A stretch of 32,190 bases of DNA from Pseudomonadota bacterium (GTDB lineage Bacteria; Pseudomonadota; Alphaproteobacteria; Rhizobiales; Hyphomicrobiaceae), in the NCBI GenBank assembly GCA_003242645.1, contig QGVC01000006.1, positions 1 through 32,190 of the forward strand, in the 5' to 3' direction. Every line of letters starts with the position of its first letter. Position 1 is the first letter of the stretch. A model generated the notes under the pieces. That model searched no databases. It worked only from the letters and a program-made list of their open reading frames with translations, and was not told the origin of the DNA. The translations under genes and the position numbers were made by a program. Below, one piece after another: positions 9,459 through 18,285 of the stretch.

Positions 9459-10739
9459 GTGGCGTGGGTAGCTGTACTCGGCGGCCGGAGAGCGGCCAAG
9501 CTGTTGGGTATCTCCGCAGCCGTATCGTTGTCCTCGATCACAACGGCATTTGCCTGGTCATCAGACCCGAGCTGGAACCCATTTGCTGAAACGGTACCGA
9601 CCTACACACCCCGCTACGACCGCGACTTCGTTCGGGATTGGGAAGCAAACCCACCACGCGGCTACCCAACAATCTCGCCAAACAACATCGAGCCGATGAA
9701 GGCTGCGATCAAACGGTATGCCGCCATCGTCGAGAACGGCGGGTGGAAGAAGATTCCAAACATAAAGTTGCAGGTCGGAGTAACACATCGCGCCGTCGCT
9801 CTCTTGCGTGAGCGCCTGTACCTGTCCGGCGATCTGCGCGAGGGCACAAGCTACCCGGATTATTTCGACGACACTCTCGAGCGGGCGGTGAAGCGTTTCC
9901 AGGCATCGAATGGCCTGGCGCCGACGGGCATCGTGGACGAGCGCACGATCGCGGCTCTCAACGTTCCTGCCTCGGCCCGGTTGCGCCAGCTACGGATTAA
10001 TCTCGACCGGATCACCGCTCTCGCCCGTTCCGCTGGCAAGCGATACGTTCTGGTGAATATTCCGGCGGCGCAGATCGAGGCCGTGGAGGATAATCGCGTC
10101 GTCTCGCGGCATTCCGGCGTGGTTGGCAAGATCGACCGCCAAACCCCGGAGCTGCGCTCGATGATCCACGAGTTGAACTTCAATCCGGTGTGGACGGTGC
10201 CGCCGACGGTCATCACCAAGGACCTGATCCCCAAAGGCCGGGAAATGAGCCGGCGCAATGAGGACGTGCTGAAGGTCTACGGGATCGATGCCTACGGCCC
10301 GGATGGAAAGAAGCTCGACAGCTCGAAGATCAACTGGTCATCGAGCATGGTCCAGAGTCTCGTTTTTCGGCAGCAGCCCGGAAAGGACAACCCGCTCGGC
10401 TTCGTGAAGATCAATTTCCATAACAATTATTCCGTCTACCTGCACGACACGCCGTCAGAGAGCATGTTCGGGCGCAATTTCCGCGCCGCCAGCTCCGGAT
10501 GCGTGCGTGTGCAGAACATTGAGCAGCTGGTCACGTGGCTGCTCCGCGACAACGGCTGGACGATGGATCAGGTGCTCGCCCTCAAGAAATCGGGTGAGCG
10601 CAAGGACGTAACCCTCAAGAAGCCCGTCCCGATTTACATGGTCTACATCACGGCTTGGGCCACCGAGGACGGCGTTGTGCAGTTCCGCCGCGACCTCTAC
10701 CAGAAGGATGGAGTGGGCGAAGTGGCGGCGGCCTACTGA
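9459..10739 (+). CDS. L,D-transpeptidase, YcbB-like (peptidoglycan-binding plus YkuD domains)
   Basis: Periplasmic enzyme that forms 3-3 crosslinks in peptidoglycan or attaches proteins to it. 426 residues from GTG 9459, which has GGAG 8 bases upstream. The in-frame GTG at 9450 sits directly on that site and is less likely. A signal peptide (cleavage probably after TTAFA) is followed by a PG_binding_1-like domain (about residues 95-165, ending GLAPTGIVDERTIAALN) and a YkuD domain. The YkuD catalytic motif is HDTPSESMFG...SSGCVRVQN, with C348 as nucleophile and an upstream HSGVVGK loop. The length and the long YkuD insertion are typical of YcbB/LdtD rather than small YkuD enzymes. An 11-codon upstream ORF overlaps the start (see findings). 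Confidence 0.93.
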   Translation: MAWVAVLGGRRAAKLLGISAAVSLSSITTAFAWSSDPSWNPFAETVPTYTPRYDRDFVRDWEANPPRGYPTISPNNIEPMKAAIKRYAAIVENGGWKKIPNIKLQVGVTHRAVALLRERLYLSGDLREGTSYPDYFDDTLERAVKRFQASNGLAPTGIVDERTIAALNVPASARLRQLRINLDRITALARSAGKRYVLVNIPAAQIEAVEDNRVVSRHSGVVGKIDRQTPELRSMIHELNFNPVWTVPPTVITKDLIPKGREMSRRNEDVLKVYGIDAYGPDGKKLDSSKINWSSSMVQSLVFRQQPGKDNPLGFVKINFHNNYSVYLHDTPSESMFGRNFRAASSGCVRVQNIEQLVTWLLRDNGWTMDQVLALKKSGERKDVTLKKPVPIYMVYITAWATEDGVVQFRRDLYQKDGVGEVAAAY

Positions 10740-10752
10740 TCGCCCCGCTCCA

Positions 10753-10766
10753 TTGACCATGATCAA
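10753..10766. promoter_or_regulatory. FNR/FixK-type binding site upstream of hemA
   Basis: TTGAC-CATG-ATCAA matches the FNR/FixK consensus TTGAT-N4-ATCAA at 9 of 10 defined positions. It is 162 bases upstream of the hemA GTG in the intergenic region. Control of hemA by FnrL (Rhodobacter) or FixK2 (Bradyrhizobium) is established in other alphaproteobacteria, so oxygen-responsive activation is plausible. If the protein binds at the class II position (-41.5), transcription would start near 10800. Confidence 0.72.
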
Positions 10767-10813
10767 TGTCTGCTCTCGCCCATAGAGCAATTCTGCCGGG
10801 GTAGGCCCCTTTA

Positions 10814-10880
10814 CGCCACCACATCCGTCCCTCGCCGCTTGCAGCAGAGCCGCGACATCGGGCACGTTGATGTGGTGGCG
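10814..10880 (+). repeat. Perfect 12-bp inverted repeat in the hemA leader
   Basis: CGCCACCACATC at 10814-10825 is the exact reverse complement of GATGTGGTGGCG at 10869-10880, with 43 bases between. If transcription starts near 10800, as the FNR-like box implies, both arms lie in the 5' untranslated RNA and would form a GC-rich long-range helix ending 48 bases before the hemA start codon. The arms could instead be two opposed protein-binding half-sites in DNA. Confidence 0.6.
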
Positions 10881-10928
10881 CTTCCTAGGCAAAGCTGACA
10901 GAAATTCAGCGCGAGGTGGGCGAGAGCG

Positions 10929-12158
10929 GTGGATTACTCGGCAAGGTTTGAAAGCGCGCTGGCGGAAATCAGGGCCGAAGGACGGTACAGAGTTTTCGCA
11001 GACCTGAGGCGGCGACGCGGCGCGTTTCCGACCGCCGACTACTACGCGTCGGGTGCCACTCGGCCCATCACTGTCTGGTGCTCCAACGACTACCTCGGCA
11101 TGGGCCAAAGCCCGCTAGTGCTGGCGGCCATGCACGAGGCGCTGGATGCAGCCGGCGCGGGATCGGGCGGCACACGCAACATCTCCGGCACCACCCATTA
11201 TCACGTCGAGCTCGAGGCGGAGCTCGCCGACCTGCATCAGAAGGAAGCTGCGCTGCTTTTCACCTCCGCCTACGTGGCGAACGACACCACCCTATCGACG
11301 CTGGTGAAGCTCCTTCCAGGCGCGGTGATCTTCTCGGACGAGAAGAACCACGCCTCCATGATTGCCGGCATTCGGCACGGCGGTGGGCCAAAGCGGATCT
11401 TTCGTCACAACGACCTGGCGGACCTCGAGGCGCATCTCCAGGATTTCGACCGCGAGACGCCGAAGATCATTGCCTTCGAGTCCGTCTACTCCATGGACGG
11501 GACGATCGCGCCGATTGCCGCCATTTGCGATCTCGCAGAACGCTACGGCGCGCTGACCTATCTCGATGAGGTGCACGCCGTCGGCCTTTATGGCCCGCGG
11601 GGCGGCGGCATCGCGGAGCGCGACGGCGTGCTCGACAGGGTGGACATCATCAACGGCACACTCGCCAAAGGCTTTGGCGTGATGGGCGGATACATCGCCG
11701 CCAGCCGTGCCTGCTGCGACGCCATCCGCAGTTGCGCGCCGGGCTTCATCTTCACAACGTCGCTGGCCCCCGTAATCGTTGCCGGGGCGCTCGCCAGCGT
11801 ACGCCATCTGAAGGCTAGCTCCGTCGAGCGCGAGCAGCATCAGGAACGGGCGCGCACCTTGAAGCGGCGCCTTGCCGCGGCTGGCTTGCCGGTGCTGGAG
11901 AATCCCAGCCACATCGTGCCGGTGATGGTCGGCGACCCGGTTCTGTGCAAGCAGATTTCGGACAGCTTGCTGGACCGCTTCGGCATTTACGTACAGCCGA
12001 TCAACTACCCCACTGTGCCGCGTGGAACGGAGCGCCTGCGGTTCACACCAACACCGCAGCACTCAGACAGCGACATCGACCACCTCGTCCACGCGCTTAC
12101 CACCCTTTGGAAGGAATTCGGTCTGGCACCAGCACAAAGCCGGCTTGCGGCCGAGTAA
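10929..12158 (+). CDS. hemA: 5-aminolevulinate synthase (C4/Shemin pathway)
   Basis: PLP enzyme condensing glycine and succinyl-CoA into 5-aminolevulinate, the first committed and usually controlled step of heme and (bacterio)chlorophyll synthesis in alphaproteobacteria. The 409-residue length is normal. Family marks include [30 protein letters not shown], the PLP pocket [17 protein letters not shown] and the Schiff-base lysine K247 in [14 protein letters not shown]. The C-terminal signature [21 protein letters not shown] is also intact. It starts with GTG after a GA-rich region. Its leader has an FNR/FixK-like box and a 12-bp inverted repeat. The product feeds HemB (5592-6653). I saw no CxxC-type heme regulatory motif. 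Confidence 0.97.
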   Translation: MDYSARFESALAEIRAEGRYRVFADLRRRRGAFPTADYYASGATRPITVWCSNDYLGMGQSPLVLAAMHEALDAAGAGSGGTRNISGTTHYHVELEAELADLHQKEAALLFTSAYVANDTTLSTLVKLLPGAVIFSDEKNHASMIAGIRHGGGPKRIFRHNDLADLEAHLQDFDRETPKIIAFESVYSMDGTIAPIAAICDLAERYGALTYLDEVHAVGLYGPRGGGIAERDGVLDRVDIINGTLAKGFGVMGGYIAASRACCDAIRSCAPGFIFTTSLAPVIVAGALASVRHLKASSVEREQHQERARTLKRRLAAAGLPVLENPSHIVPVMVGDPVLCKQISDSLLDRFGIYVQPINYPTVPRGTERLRFTPTPQHSDSDIDHLVHALTTLWKEFGLAPAQSRLAAE

Positions 12159-12310
12159 GCTGCAGCCTTCTGCGGGGAAAGCCCGCGCCATCCGGTCCCA
12201 ACCCGACCGCACATGGTTGTTGTAGGAGGCTGGCCCGTGCTATGCGCTCGCGACCGGGGCCGATGCGCTGACCCTATTTCTGCGACTAGTTCATAACGAG
12301 CGAAGACGAG

Positions 12311-13615
12311 ATGACCTCCGCCCTTTCCGCGCAAGCGCGCGCGTCCTCAGGCTTTTTCACCGAGGCGCTTGCCGAACGAGATCCCGAGCTGTTCGGCGCC
12401 GTCGCCGCTGAGCTCTCGCGGCAGCAGAACGAGATCGAGCTGATCGCCTCGGAGAACATCGTTTCGCGGGCCGTGCTCGAGGCTGCGGGGTCGGTGCTCA
12501 CGAACAAATATGCCGAAGGCTATCCGGGGCGCCGCTATTACGGCGGGTGTCAGCATGTCGACGTCGCCGAGCAGCTGGCGATCGACCGGGCCAAGAAGCT
12601 CTTCGGCTGCGAGTTCGCCAATGTGCAGCCGCATTCCGGCAGCCAGGCCAATCAGGGCGTGTTCATGGCCTTGGCGCAGCCGGGTGACACCATTCTCGGG
12701 CTTTCGCTCGCGGCGGGCGGGCATCTGACGCACGGTTCGCCGGTCAACATGTCCGGCAAGTGGTTCAAGGCCGTTCATTACGGCGTGCGCCGGCAGGACC
12801 ATCGCATCGATCATGACGAGGTGCGTGCCCTGGCCAAGGAGCATAGGCCGCGCATCATCATCGCCGGGGGATCGGCCTATCCGCGCACCATCGATTTCGC
12901 CGCCTTCCGCGAGATTGCCGACGAGGTCGGGGCTTATCTGATGGTGGACATGGCTCATTTTGCCGGTTTGGTCGCGGGAGGCGTGCATCCGAATCCCGTT
13001 CCCTATGCGCACGTGGTCACGACGACCACGCACAAGACGTTGCGCGGCCCCCGCGGGGGCATGATCCTGACCAACGACCCCGAAATCGCAAAGAAGGTCA
13101 ACTCAGCCATTTTCCCGGGCCTGCAGGGCGGCCCGCTGATGCACATCATCGCGGCCAAGGCGGTTGCCTTGGGCGAAGCGCTGAGGCCGGAGTTCAAGGC
13201 GTATGCCCGGGCCGTCGTCGAAAATGCTGCCGCCCTCGCTGAGACGCTGCAGGCAGCTGGCTACGATCTGGTGGCCGGCGGCACCGACACTCACTTGCTT
13301 CTGGTCGATCTCAGGTCGAAGGGGTTGACCGGAAACGTCTCCGAGCGGGCCCTCGGCCGAGCCCACATCACCTGCAACAAGAACGGAGTCCCCTTCGATC
13401 CCGAGAAGCCGACCGTGACCTCAGGGATCCGGCTCGGCTCCCCTGCCGGCACGACGCGCGGCTTCGGTGTTGAGGAGTTCAAGGCCATCGGCCGCATGAT
13501 CGCGGAGGTGCTGGATGGGCTCGCCAAGAATGGCGAGGAGGGTAACGCCGCCGTCGAGGCGCGTGTGCGTGAGGAGGCGATCGCCCTCTGCCGGAAGTTT
13601 CCGATTTACACCTAG
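12311..13615 (+). CDS. glyA: Serine hydroxymethyltransferase
   Basis: Interconverts serine plus tetrahydrofolate with glycine plus 5,10-methylene-tetrahydrofolate, supplying one-carbon units and also glycine, the HemA substrate. The 434-residue PLP enzyme has the expected [20 protein letters not shown] opening, the [14 protein letters not shown] motif and the Schiff-base lysine K242 in [16 protein letters not shown]. The [17 protein letters not shown] segment near the C-terminus is also present. The ATG is preceded by GCGAAGACGAG, a weak ribosome binding site. It heads the glyA-nrdR-rib gene block; 143 bases separate it from nrdR. I see no riboswitch in the 152-base gap after hemA. Confidence 0.97.
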   Translation: MTSALSAQARASSGFFTEALAERDPELFGAVAAELSRQQNEIELIASENIVSRAVLEAAGSVLTNKYAEGYPGRRYYGGCQHVDVAEQLAIDRAKKLFGCEFANVQPHSGSQANQGVFMALAQPGDTILGLSLAAGGHLTHGSPVNMSGKWFKAVHYGVRRQDHRIDHDEVRALAKEHRPRIIIAGGSAYPRTIDFAAFREIADEVGAYLMVDMAHFAGLVAGGVHPNPVPYAHVVTTTTHKTLRGPRGGMILTNDPEIAKKVNSAIFPGLQGGPLMHIIAAKAVALGEALRPEFKAYARAVVENAAALAETLQAAGYDLVAGGTDTHLLLVDLRSKGLTGNVSERALGRAHITCNKNGVPFDPEKPTVTSGIRLGSPAGTTRGFGVEEFKAIGRMIAEVLDGLAKNGEEGNAAVEARVREEAIALCRKFPIYT

Positions 13616-13758
13616 GCCCGTCTCCCGCGCTGGTGTGTGGGCTCCCGAAGGGCACGGAACAGGGAGAATAGGATATCGGTGACAAGCGCCGGGGGTGACC
13701 TTAACGCGATGATCCGGCAACGGCATACTCAGCCGTCCGGATGAGGGGAGATCACGCC

Positions 13759-14253
13759 ATGCGTTGCCCCTTCTGCGGCGGCAGCGATACGCAGGTGAAG
13801 GACAGCCGGCCGACGGAGGAGAATGCGGCCATCCGACGGCGCCGGGTGTGCCCGGATTGCGGCGGCAGGTTCACGACCTTCGAGCGCGTGCAGCTGCGAG
13901 AGATCACCGTCATAAAGCGGTCGGGCCGCAAGGTTCCCTTCGATCGCGACAAGCTGCTTCGATCCGTCGAGATCGCCCTCCGCAAGCGGCCCGTCGAGCA
14001 GGAGCGGATCGAACGCATGGTGTCCGGCATCGTACGGCAGCTCGAGAGCTCGGGGGAATCGGAGATACCCTCCTCCACGATCGGTGAGATTGTGTGCGAG
14101 GCCCTGCGCGGGCTGGACCCGGTTGCCTATGTAAGATTTGCGTCCGTTTACCGTGATTTCCGCGAAGTCTCGGATTTCCACGAGGTGCTGACCGAGATCG
14201 CGAAGGAGAATGGCACCGGCCAGAAAGCGCATGGCCCGCACGACATCGAGTGA
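13759..14253 (+). CDS. nrdR: Transcriptional repressor NrdR
   Basis: Zinc-ribbon/ATP-cone repressor of ribonucleotide reductase genes that senses (d)ATP. From ATG 13759 it has 164 residues and starts MRCPFCGG, as in nearly all NrdR proteins; the AGGGGAGAT upstream supports this start over the earlier in-frame ATG 13741. The zinc ribbon uses C3, C6 and the [13 protein letters not shown] pair, with [17 protein letters not shown] between. The ATP-cone follows ([24 protein letters not shown]) and ends at [17 protein letters not shown]. Its 3' end overlaps ribD. No NrdR box is expected here, since the targets are the nrd genes elsewhere. Confidence 0.97.
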   Translation: MRCPFCGGSDTQVKDSRPTEENAAIRRRRVCPDCGGRFTTFERVQLREITVIKRSGRKVPFDRDKLLRSVEIALRKRPVEQERIERMVSGIVRQLESSGESEIPSSTIGEIVCEALRGLDPVAYVRFASVYRDFREVSDFHEVLTEIAKENGTGQKAHGPHDIE

Positions 14254-15364
14254 CTGTCAGTCCGCCCGCGACGCCCGTTTCATGGACATCGCCCTGATGC
14301 TTGCCCGCCGAGGGCTCGGGACCACGGCGCCGAACCCTGCCGTCGGCGCTGTGATCGTCGACGAGACCACGGGCGAGGTGATCGCGCGCGGCTGGACGCA
14401 GCCCGGCGGCCGTCCGCACGCGGAGACCGAGGCGCTGCGGCGCGCCGGAGCCCGTGCTCGCGGGGCGACCATGTACGTGACGTTGGAACCCTGCTCGCAC
14501 CACGGCGGCACGCCGCCTTGCGCCGATGCTCTCGTGGAGGCAGGCATCGCTCGCGTTGTGGTGGGGATCGAGGACCCCGATCCACGAGTGGCCGGTCGCG
14601 GCCTCGATCGCCTACGCGCTGCCGGCATTTCCGTCACCCGCGGCGTGCGCAGTGCGGAAGCGGACTGGGTGACCCGCGGGCACATTCTGCGCGTGAGCGA
14701 ACGCCGGCCGTTCATTCAGCTCAAACTTGCGCTGGCTGCCGATGGCAGCGTTCCGAGAGGCAAAGCGGGGCAGCCTGTCTGGGTGACAGGACCTGAGGCC
14801 CGCGCGCATGGGCATCTGTTGCGTGCCACGGCCGATGCCATTCTCGTCGGTCGTCGGACGGTTGAGGATGACGATCCGGAGCTGACATGCCGCCTGCCCG
14901 GGCTTGCCGGCCAATCGCCCGCCCGCGTCGTGCTGACACGCGACCTGCGGATCAGCCTCGAGTCCAAGCTCGTCCGTACAGCCCGTGACGTGCCGGTGAT
15001 TTTGTTCTGCGGGCCGGATGCCGACTCCCAGCAGCGTGCGGAGCTGGAGGCACGCGGCTGCGAGATCATCCCCGTTCGCGAGGTCGAGGGGACCCTTTGG
15101 CTGCCAGCTGTCACGGAAGCTCTGGCGGCCAGGAACGTCACGCGCTTGCTTGTGGAAGGCGGGCCGGCGATATGGCGCTCCTTCGCGCGAGCGTGTTTCG
15201 TCGACGAGGTGATCGCCTTTCAGGCCCGCGCGGAGCAAACACGGGAAGCGAACCGGCCGCCGCCCAGCGCCTATCTGCCCGGCCTCGATCTCACACTTGT
15301 AGCGAGGCAGGAAGTCGGCGCTGATGTTATGATGATTTACCGGCGCCGCATTCGCCAGCATTGA
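14210..15364 (+). CDS. ribD: Bifunctional diaminohydroxyphosphoribosylaminopyrimidine deaminase / 5-amino-6-(5-phosphoribosylamino)uracil reductase
   Basis: Second and third steps of riboflavin synthesis. The N-terminal zinc deaminase domain (about residues 20-145) has the substrate-binding [12 protein letters not shown] and the zinc motifs HAETEAL and [20 protein letters not shown]. The C-terminal reductase domain (about 165-380) begins [16 protein letters not shown] and contains [19 protein letters not shown] and [13 protein letters not shown]. It overlaps the end of nrdR by 44 bases. The start is uncertain between ATG 14210 (AAGGAG only one base away) and ATG 14231; both leave a short leader before [15 protein letters not shown]. 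It is the first gene of the ribD-ribE-ribBX-ribH run. Confidence 0.95.
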   Translation: MAPARKRMARTTSSDCQSARDARFMDIALMLARRGLGTTAPNPAVGAVIVDETTGEVIARGWTQPGGRPHAETEALRRAGARARGATMYVTLEPCSHHGGTPPCADALVEAGIARVVVGIEDPDPRVAGRGLDRLRAAGISVTRGVRSAEADWVTRGHILRVSERRPFIQLKLALAADGSVPRGKAGQPVWVTGPEARAHGHLLRATADAILVGRRTVEDDDPELTCRLPGLAGQSPARVVLTRDLRISLESKLVRTARDVPVILFCGPDADSQQRAELEARGCEIIPVREVEGTLWLPAVTEALAARNVTRLLVEGGPAIWRSFARACFVDEVIAFQARAEQTREANRPPPSAYLPGLDLTLVARQEVGADVMMIYRRRIRQH

Positions 15365-15417
15365 ACGGATGACGATCGGCCTCGACGCCTAAGCCCGAAG
15401 CAACTTACGCGAGCACC

Positions 15418-16011
15418 ATGTTCACAGGCATCATCACGGATATCGGCGAGGTCATTGCCCGCGATGGCGGGCGCTTCTCCATCCGCTCAAGGTATACTGC
15501 GGATACGATCAAGATCGGCGCCTCGATCGCCTGCGATGGGTGCTGCTTGACCGTTACCGCTGTTGAGCCTCAGGGCACCGGCAGTGTGTTCAGCGTCGAT
15601 ACGTCCAACGAAACCCGCTCGAAGACGACCATCGATAGCTGGCAGGCTGGGCGACGCATCAACCTGGAGCGGGCGCTGACCGCTGGGGACGAGCTTGGCG
15701 GACATATCGTCACCGGTCACGTCGACGGCGTCGCGCGCATTCTGGACATCCAGCCCGATGGCGACAGCCGAAGATTCACGTTCGAGGCGCCGGAGCATTT
15801 GGCTCTCTACATTGCACCGAAAGGCTCGGTGGCGCTCGACGGAACCTCTCTCACGGTGAACGAGGTGGCGGGCAATCGCTTTGGGGTCAACGTAATCCCC
15901 CACACCTTGACGGTGACGACCTGGGGCGCCAAAACGGCGGGCCAACTCGTTAATCTGGAAGTCGATATTTTCGCCCGATACGTCGCCCGTCTCATGGAGT
16001 TCCGCAGGTGA
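15418..16011 (+). CDS. ribE: Riboflavin synthase alpha subunit
   Basis: Dismutates two 6,7-dimethyl-8-ribityllumazine molecules into riboflavin and the pyrimidinedione, the last step of the pathway. The 197-residue protein consists of two lumazine-binding repeats. The first starts MFTGIITDIGEV, with IACDGCCLTVTAVE; the second starts GGHIVTGHVDGVARI, with VALDGTSLTVNEV. The stop overlaps the GTG of ribBX (GTGA), giving translational coupling. The symbol ribE follows alphaproteobacterial use; the E. coli equivalent is also called ribC. No FMN riboswitch fits in the 53 bases before it. Confidence 0.96.
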   Translation: MFTGIITDIGEVIARDGGRFSIRSRYTADTIKIGASIACDGCCLTVTAVEPQGTGSVFSVDTSNETRSKTTIDSWQAGRRINLERALTAGDELGGHIVTGHVDGVARILDIQPDGDSRRFTFEAPEHLALYIAPKGSVALDGTSLTVNEVAGNRFGVNVIPHTLTVTTWGAKTAGQLVNLEVDIFARYVARLMEFRR

Positions 16012-17171
16012 ACAGCTCCCTCAAGACAGTTTCCTACTCGGAGGGACGAGGGCTCCTCTCCTCCACGCCGGAGCTCCTGGAGGACCTCCGCAACGGGCGC
16101 ATGGTCATTCTCGTCGATGACGAGAACCGCGAAAATGAGGGCGACCTCGTCATTGCGGCGCAGATGGCGACGCCTGACGCCATCAACTTCATGGCCAAGC
16201 ATGGCCGCGGGCTCATCTGCCTGGCACTGACCAAAGCGCGCGCCGAGCAGCTGCGGCTCGAATCGATGGTGCGGGCCAATGCTTCGCGGACGGGCACGGC
16301 CTTCACAGTGTCGATCGAGGCGCGCGAGGGGATTACGACGGGCATCTCGGCTCACGACCGCGCACGAACCATCGCTACGGCCATCGATCCGACCAAGGAT
16401 CACAACGACATCGTCTCGCCGGGCCATGTGTTCCCCCTGGTCGCGCGGGAGGGCGGCGTTCTCGTCCGCGCTGGGCACACGGAAGCCTCGGTGGACCTTG
16501 CACGGCTTGCGGGGCTCTATCCGGCCGCAGTGATCTGCGAGATCATGAACGAGGACGGCACCATGGCACGGATGCCGGACCTCATCTCCTTCGCCCAGCG
16601 CCACGGCCTCAAGATCGGGACTATCGAGGACCTCATCGCCTTCCGGCTGCGCAATGACCGGATCGTGAAGCCCGTCGCGCGCCGGCAGGTGGAGAGCGCA
16701 TTTGGCGGCACCTTCGACCTGTACGTCTACGAAACGACCGTCGAGCCGGTAGAGCACTTGGCGCTAGTCAAAGGGGATTTGACGAAGCCCGGCCCGGTGC
16801 TGGTCCGCGTGCACGCCGTCAACATGCTGTCGGACATGCTCGGCATTGGTGTAAGCCCGGAGGCGGCGGCCGAGGGATCACTCATCGCCCAGTCCATGCG
16901 AGCCATCGCCGAAGAAGGGCGCGGCGTGCTGGTGCTCATCCGCGATCTGAGGCCGAAGTCCGTCTCCTCATGGATCGGCGAGCACTCGAGTCTGACGCCT
17001 CGCAAGGTGGAAGGAAACGAGCGGCGGCTCGTTGAAATCGGTGTCGGCTCGCAAATTCTGCGCGACCTCGGCGTTCGCGACATGGTGCTGCTGACGAATT
17101 CTCCGGATTCGGTCTACGTCGGCCTCGAGGGATTTGGGCTGAAGATCGTCGAGCAGCGCAGGATTGGCTGA
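16008..17171 (+). CDS. ribBX: 3,4-dihydroxy-2-butanone-4-phosphate synthase fused to a degenerate GTP cyclohydrolase II-like domain (RibBX)
   Basis: Residues about 18-213 are a full DHBP synthase: VILVDDENRENEGDLVIAAQ binds metal and substrate, and FTVSIEAREGITTGISAHDRARTI and SPGHVFPLVAREGGVLVRAGHTEASVDL complete the site. It makes the four-carbon unit for lumazine. The C-terminal part (about 215-387) aligns with GTP cyclohydrolase II but has lost its catalytic features. The three zinc cysteines of the usual GSLRCDCG region are replaced by HAVNMLSDMLGIGVSPEA, and the EGRGIGL stretch is missing. This matches the RibBX variant described in Proteobacteria, so ring opening of GTP must come from another gene. 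Start GTG 16008 overlaps ribE. Confidence 0.9.
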   Translation: MNSSLKTVSYSEGRGLLSSTPELLEDLRNGRMVILVDDENRENEGDLVIAAQMATPDAINFMAKHGRGLICLALTKARAEQLRLESMVRANASRTGTAFTVSIEAREGITTGISAHDRARTIATAIDPTKDHNDIVSPGHVFPLVAREGGVLVRAGHTEASVDLARLAGLYPAAVICEIMNEDGTMARMPDLISFAQRHGLKIGTIEDLIAFRLRNDRIVKPVARRQVESAFGGTFDLYVYETTVEPVEHLALVKGDLTKPGPVLVRVHAVNMLSDMLGIGVSPEAAAEGSLIAQSMRAIAEEGRGVLVLIRDLRPKSVSSWIGEHSSLTPRKVEGNERRLVEIGVGSQILRDLGVRDMVLLTNSPDSVYVGLEGFGLKIVEQRRIG

Positions 17172-17176
17172 TCACC

Positions 17177-17698
17177 ATGACGGGACGGGGTTCACGCGCG
17201 ACAGCAACGGCCGGGAGCGCCATGTCGGCGCGGCTCCGCTATCGCATTCTCATCATTGAAGGCCGCTTCTACGACCATATCTCCGATGCTCTGCTGGAGG
17301 GCGCCGTCGCGGAGCTCGAGGCAGCGGGCGCGACCTACGACCGCGTGACCGTCCCTGGCGCGCTCGAAATTCCACAGGCGCTCATGCAGGCCGTGGCTGC
17401 AGGCCTCATTCCGGCAACAGCTCCGACGGCATGGTACAGCGGCGCCGTTGCGCTGGGCTGCGTCATTCGGGGCGAAACCTCGCACTATGACATTGTTTGC
17501 AACAATGCGAACCACTGGCTGATGGAGGTCGCGATCCGACACAACGTGCCGGTCGGCAATGGCATCCTGACGGTGGACACCGAGGCGCAGGCCCTGGCGC
17601 GAGCCAGAGGTGGCCGCGAAGGCAAGGGTGGCGCCGCGGCGCGCGCCTGCCTTCAGTTGTTGGACATAGCCCGGCAGTTCCAGGGCCAAGGCGCATGA
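17177..17698 (+). CDS. ribH: 6,7-dimethyl-8-ribityllumazine synthase
   Basis: Condenses the RibB product with 5-amino-6-ribitylaminouracil to give lumazine, the substrate of RibE. 173 residues with RFYDHISDALLEGA, the GALEIPQAL loop, ALGCVIRGETSHYDIVCNN with its catalytic histidine, and PVGNGILTVDTEAQALARA near the end. ATG 17177 lies 5 bases after the ribBX stop. A later ATG at 17222 (MSARLRYRILIIEG) would remove a non-conserved 15-residue leader and is a fair alternative. The stop overlaps the nusB ATG (ATGA). Confidence 0.95.
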   Translation: MTGRGSRATATAGSAMSARLRYRILIIEGRFYDHISDALLEGAVAELEAAGATYDRVTVPGALEIPQALMQAVAAGLIPATAPTAWYSGAVALGCVIRGETSHYDIVCNNANHWLMEVAIRHNVPVGNGILTVDTEAQALARARGGREGKGGAAARACLQLLDIARQFQGQGA

Positions 17699-18192
17699 CT
17701 CCCGAAGATCAGCCGGCAAAATTGAGCGCGCGGACCGCCGCCCGCGTCGCAGCGGTCCAGGGCTTGTACCAGATGGATCTGGCCCAAACGGACCTCAACG
17801 CGGTCATCGAGGAATTCGAGACCCTGCGGTTCCCGCAGGCCGAGCCGGGCGATGCTATTGTCGGCGCGGATAGGACATTCTTCGCCGAGTTGCTGAGAGG
17901 CGTCGTTCGTCGTCAGCGGGACATCGACCCGCTAATCGATCAGCAGCTCGCCGCCGGGTGGCGGCTGGCCCGCGTGGACTCGATACTACGTGCCATCTTG
18001 AGGGCAGGAGTCTACGAGCTTCTGGAGCGGTTTGACGTCCCGGCGCGCGTCGTCATCAACGAGTACATCGACATTGCCCACGAATTCTTCTCCGAGGACG
18101 AGCCGAAAGTCGTGAACGGTGTGCTCGACAAGATTGCGCGGCGGCTGCGCCCCTCAGAGCTTGACTCCAAGCCCGGCCGCCGCGGCGGGTAA
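17695..18192 (+). CDS. nusB: Transcription antitermination factor NusB
   Basis: All-helical RNA-binding protein that, with NusE (S10), assembles on boxA to prevent premature termination of rRNA operons. 165 residues from ATG 17695, overlapping the ribH stop. It has the N-terminal ARTAARVAAVQGLYQMDL motif and the C-terminal LRAGVYELL...VPARVVINEYIDIAHEF and VVNGVLDKIARRL motifs. The frame is open further upstream, but that part lies inside ribH. The ribH-nusB link is common in bacteria. Confidence 0.96.
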   Translation: MTPEDQPAKLSARTAARVAAVQGLYQMDLAQTDLNAVIEEFETLRFPQAEPGDAIVGADRTFFAELLRGVVRRQRDIDPLIDQQLAAGWRLARVDSILRAILRAGVYELLERFDVPARVVINEYIDIAHEFFSEDEPKVVNGVLDKIARRLRPSELDSKPGRRGG

Positions 18193-18285
18193 CATTGAGA
18201 CGCCGGAGAGCGAGTACCATTGGGTGTGGGCCTAACCGTCTTTGCTACTCTCCCGCCGCAAGCAGATGGAAGCCAGGCCGGTCGA

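Noticed and set aside
12165..12185. Hairpin GCGGG/CCCGC after hemA as a terminator
   Set aside because: The stem is only five pairs and no T-tract follows on either strand.
15365..15417. FMN riboswitch in the riboflavin operon
   Set aside because: The gaps before ribD, ribE, ribBX and ribH are absent or under 60 bases, too short for the RFN element.
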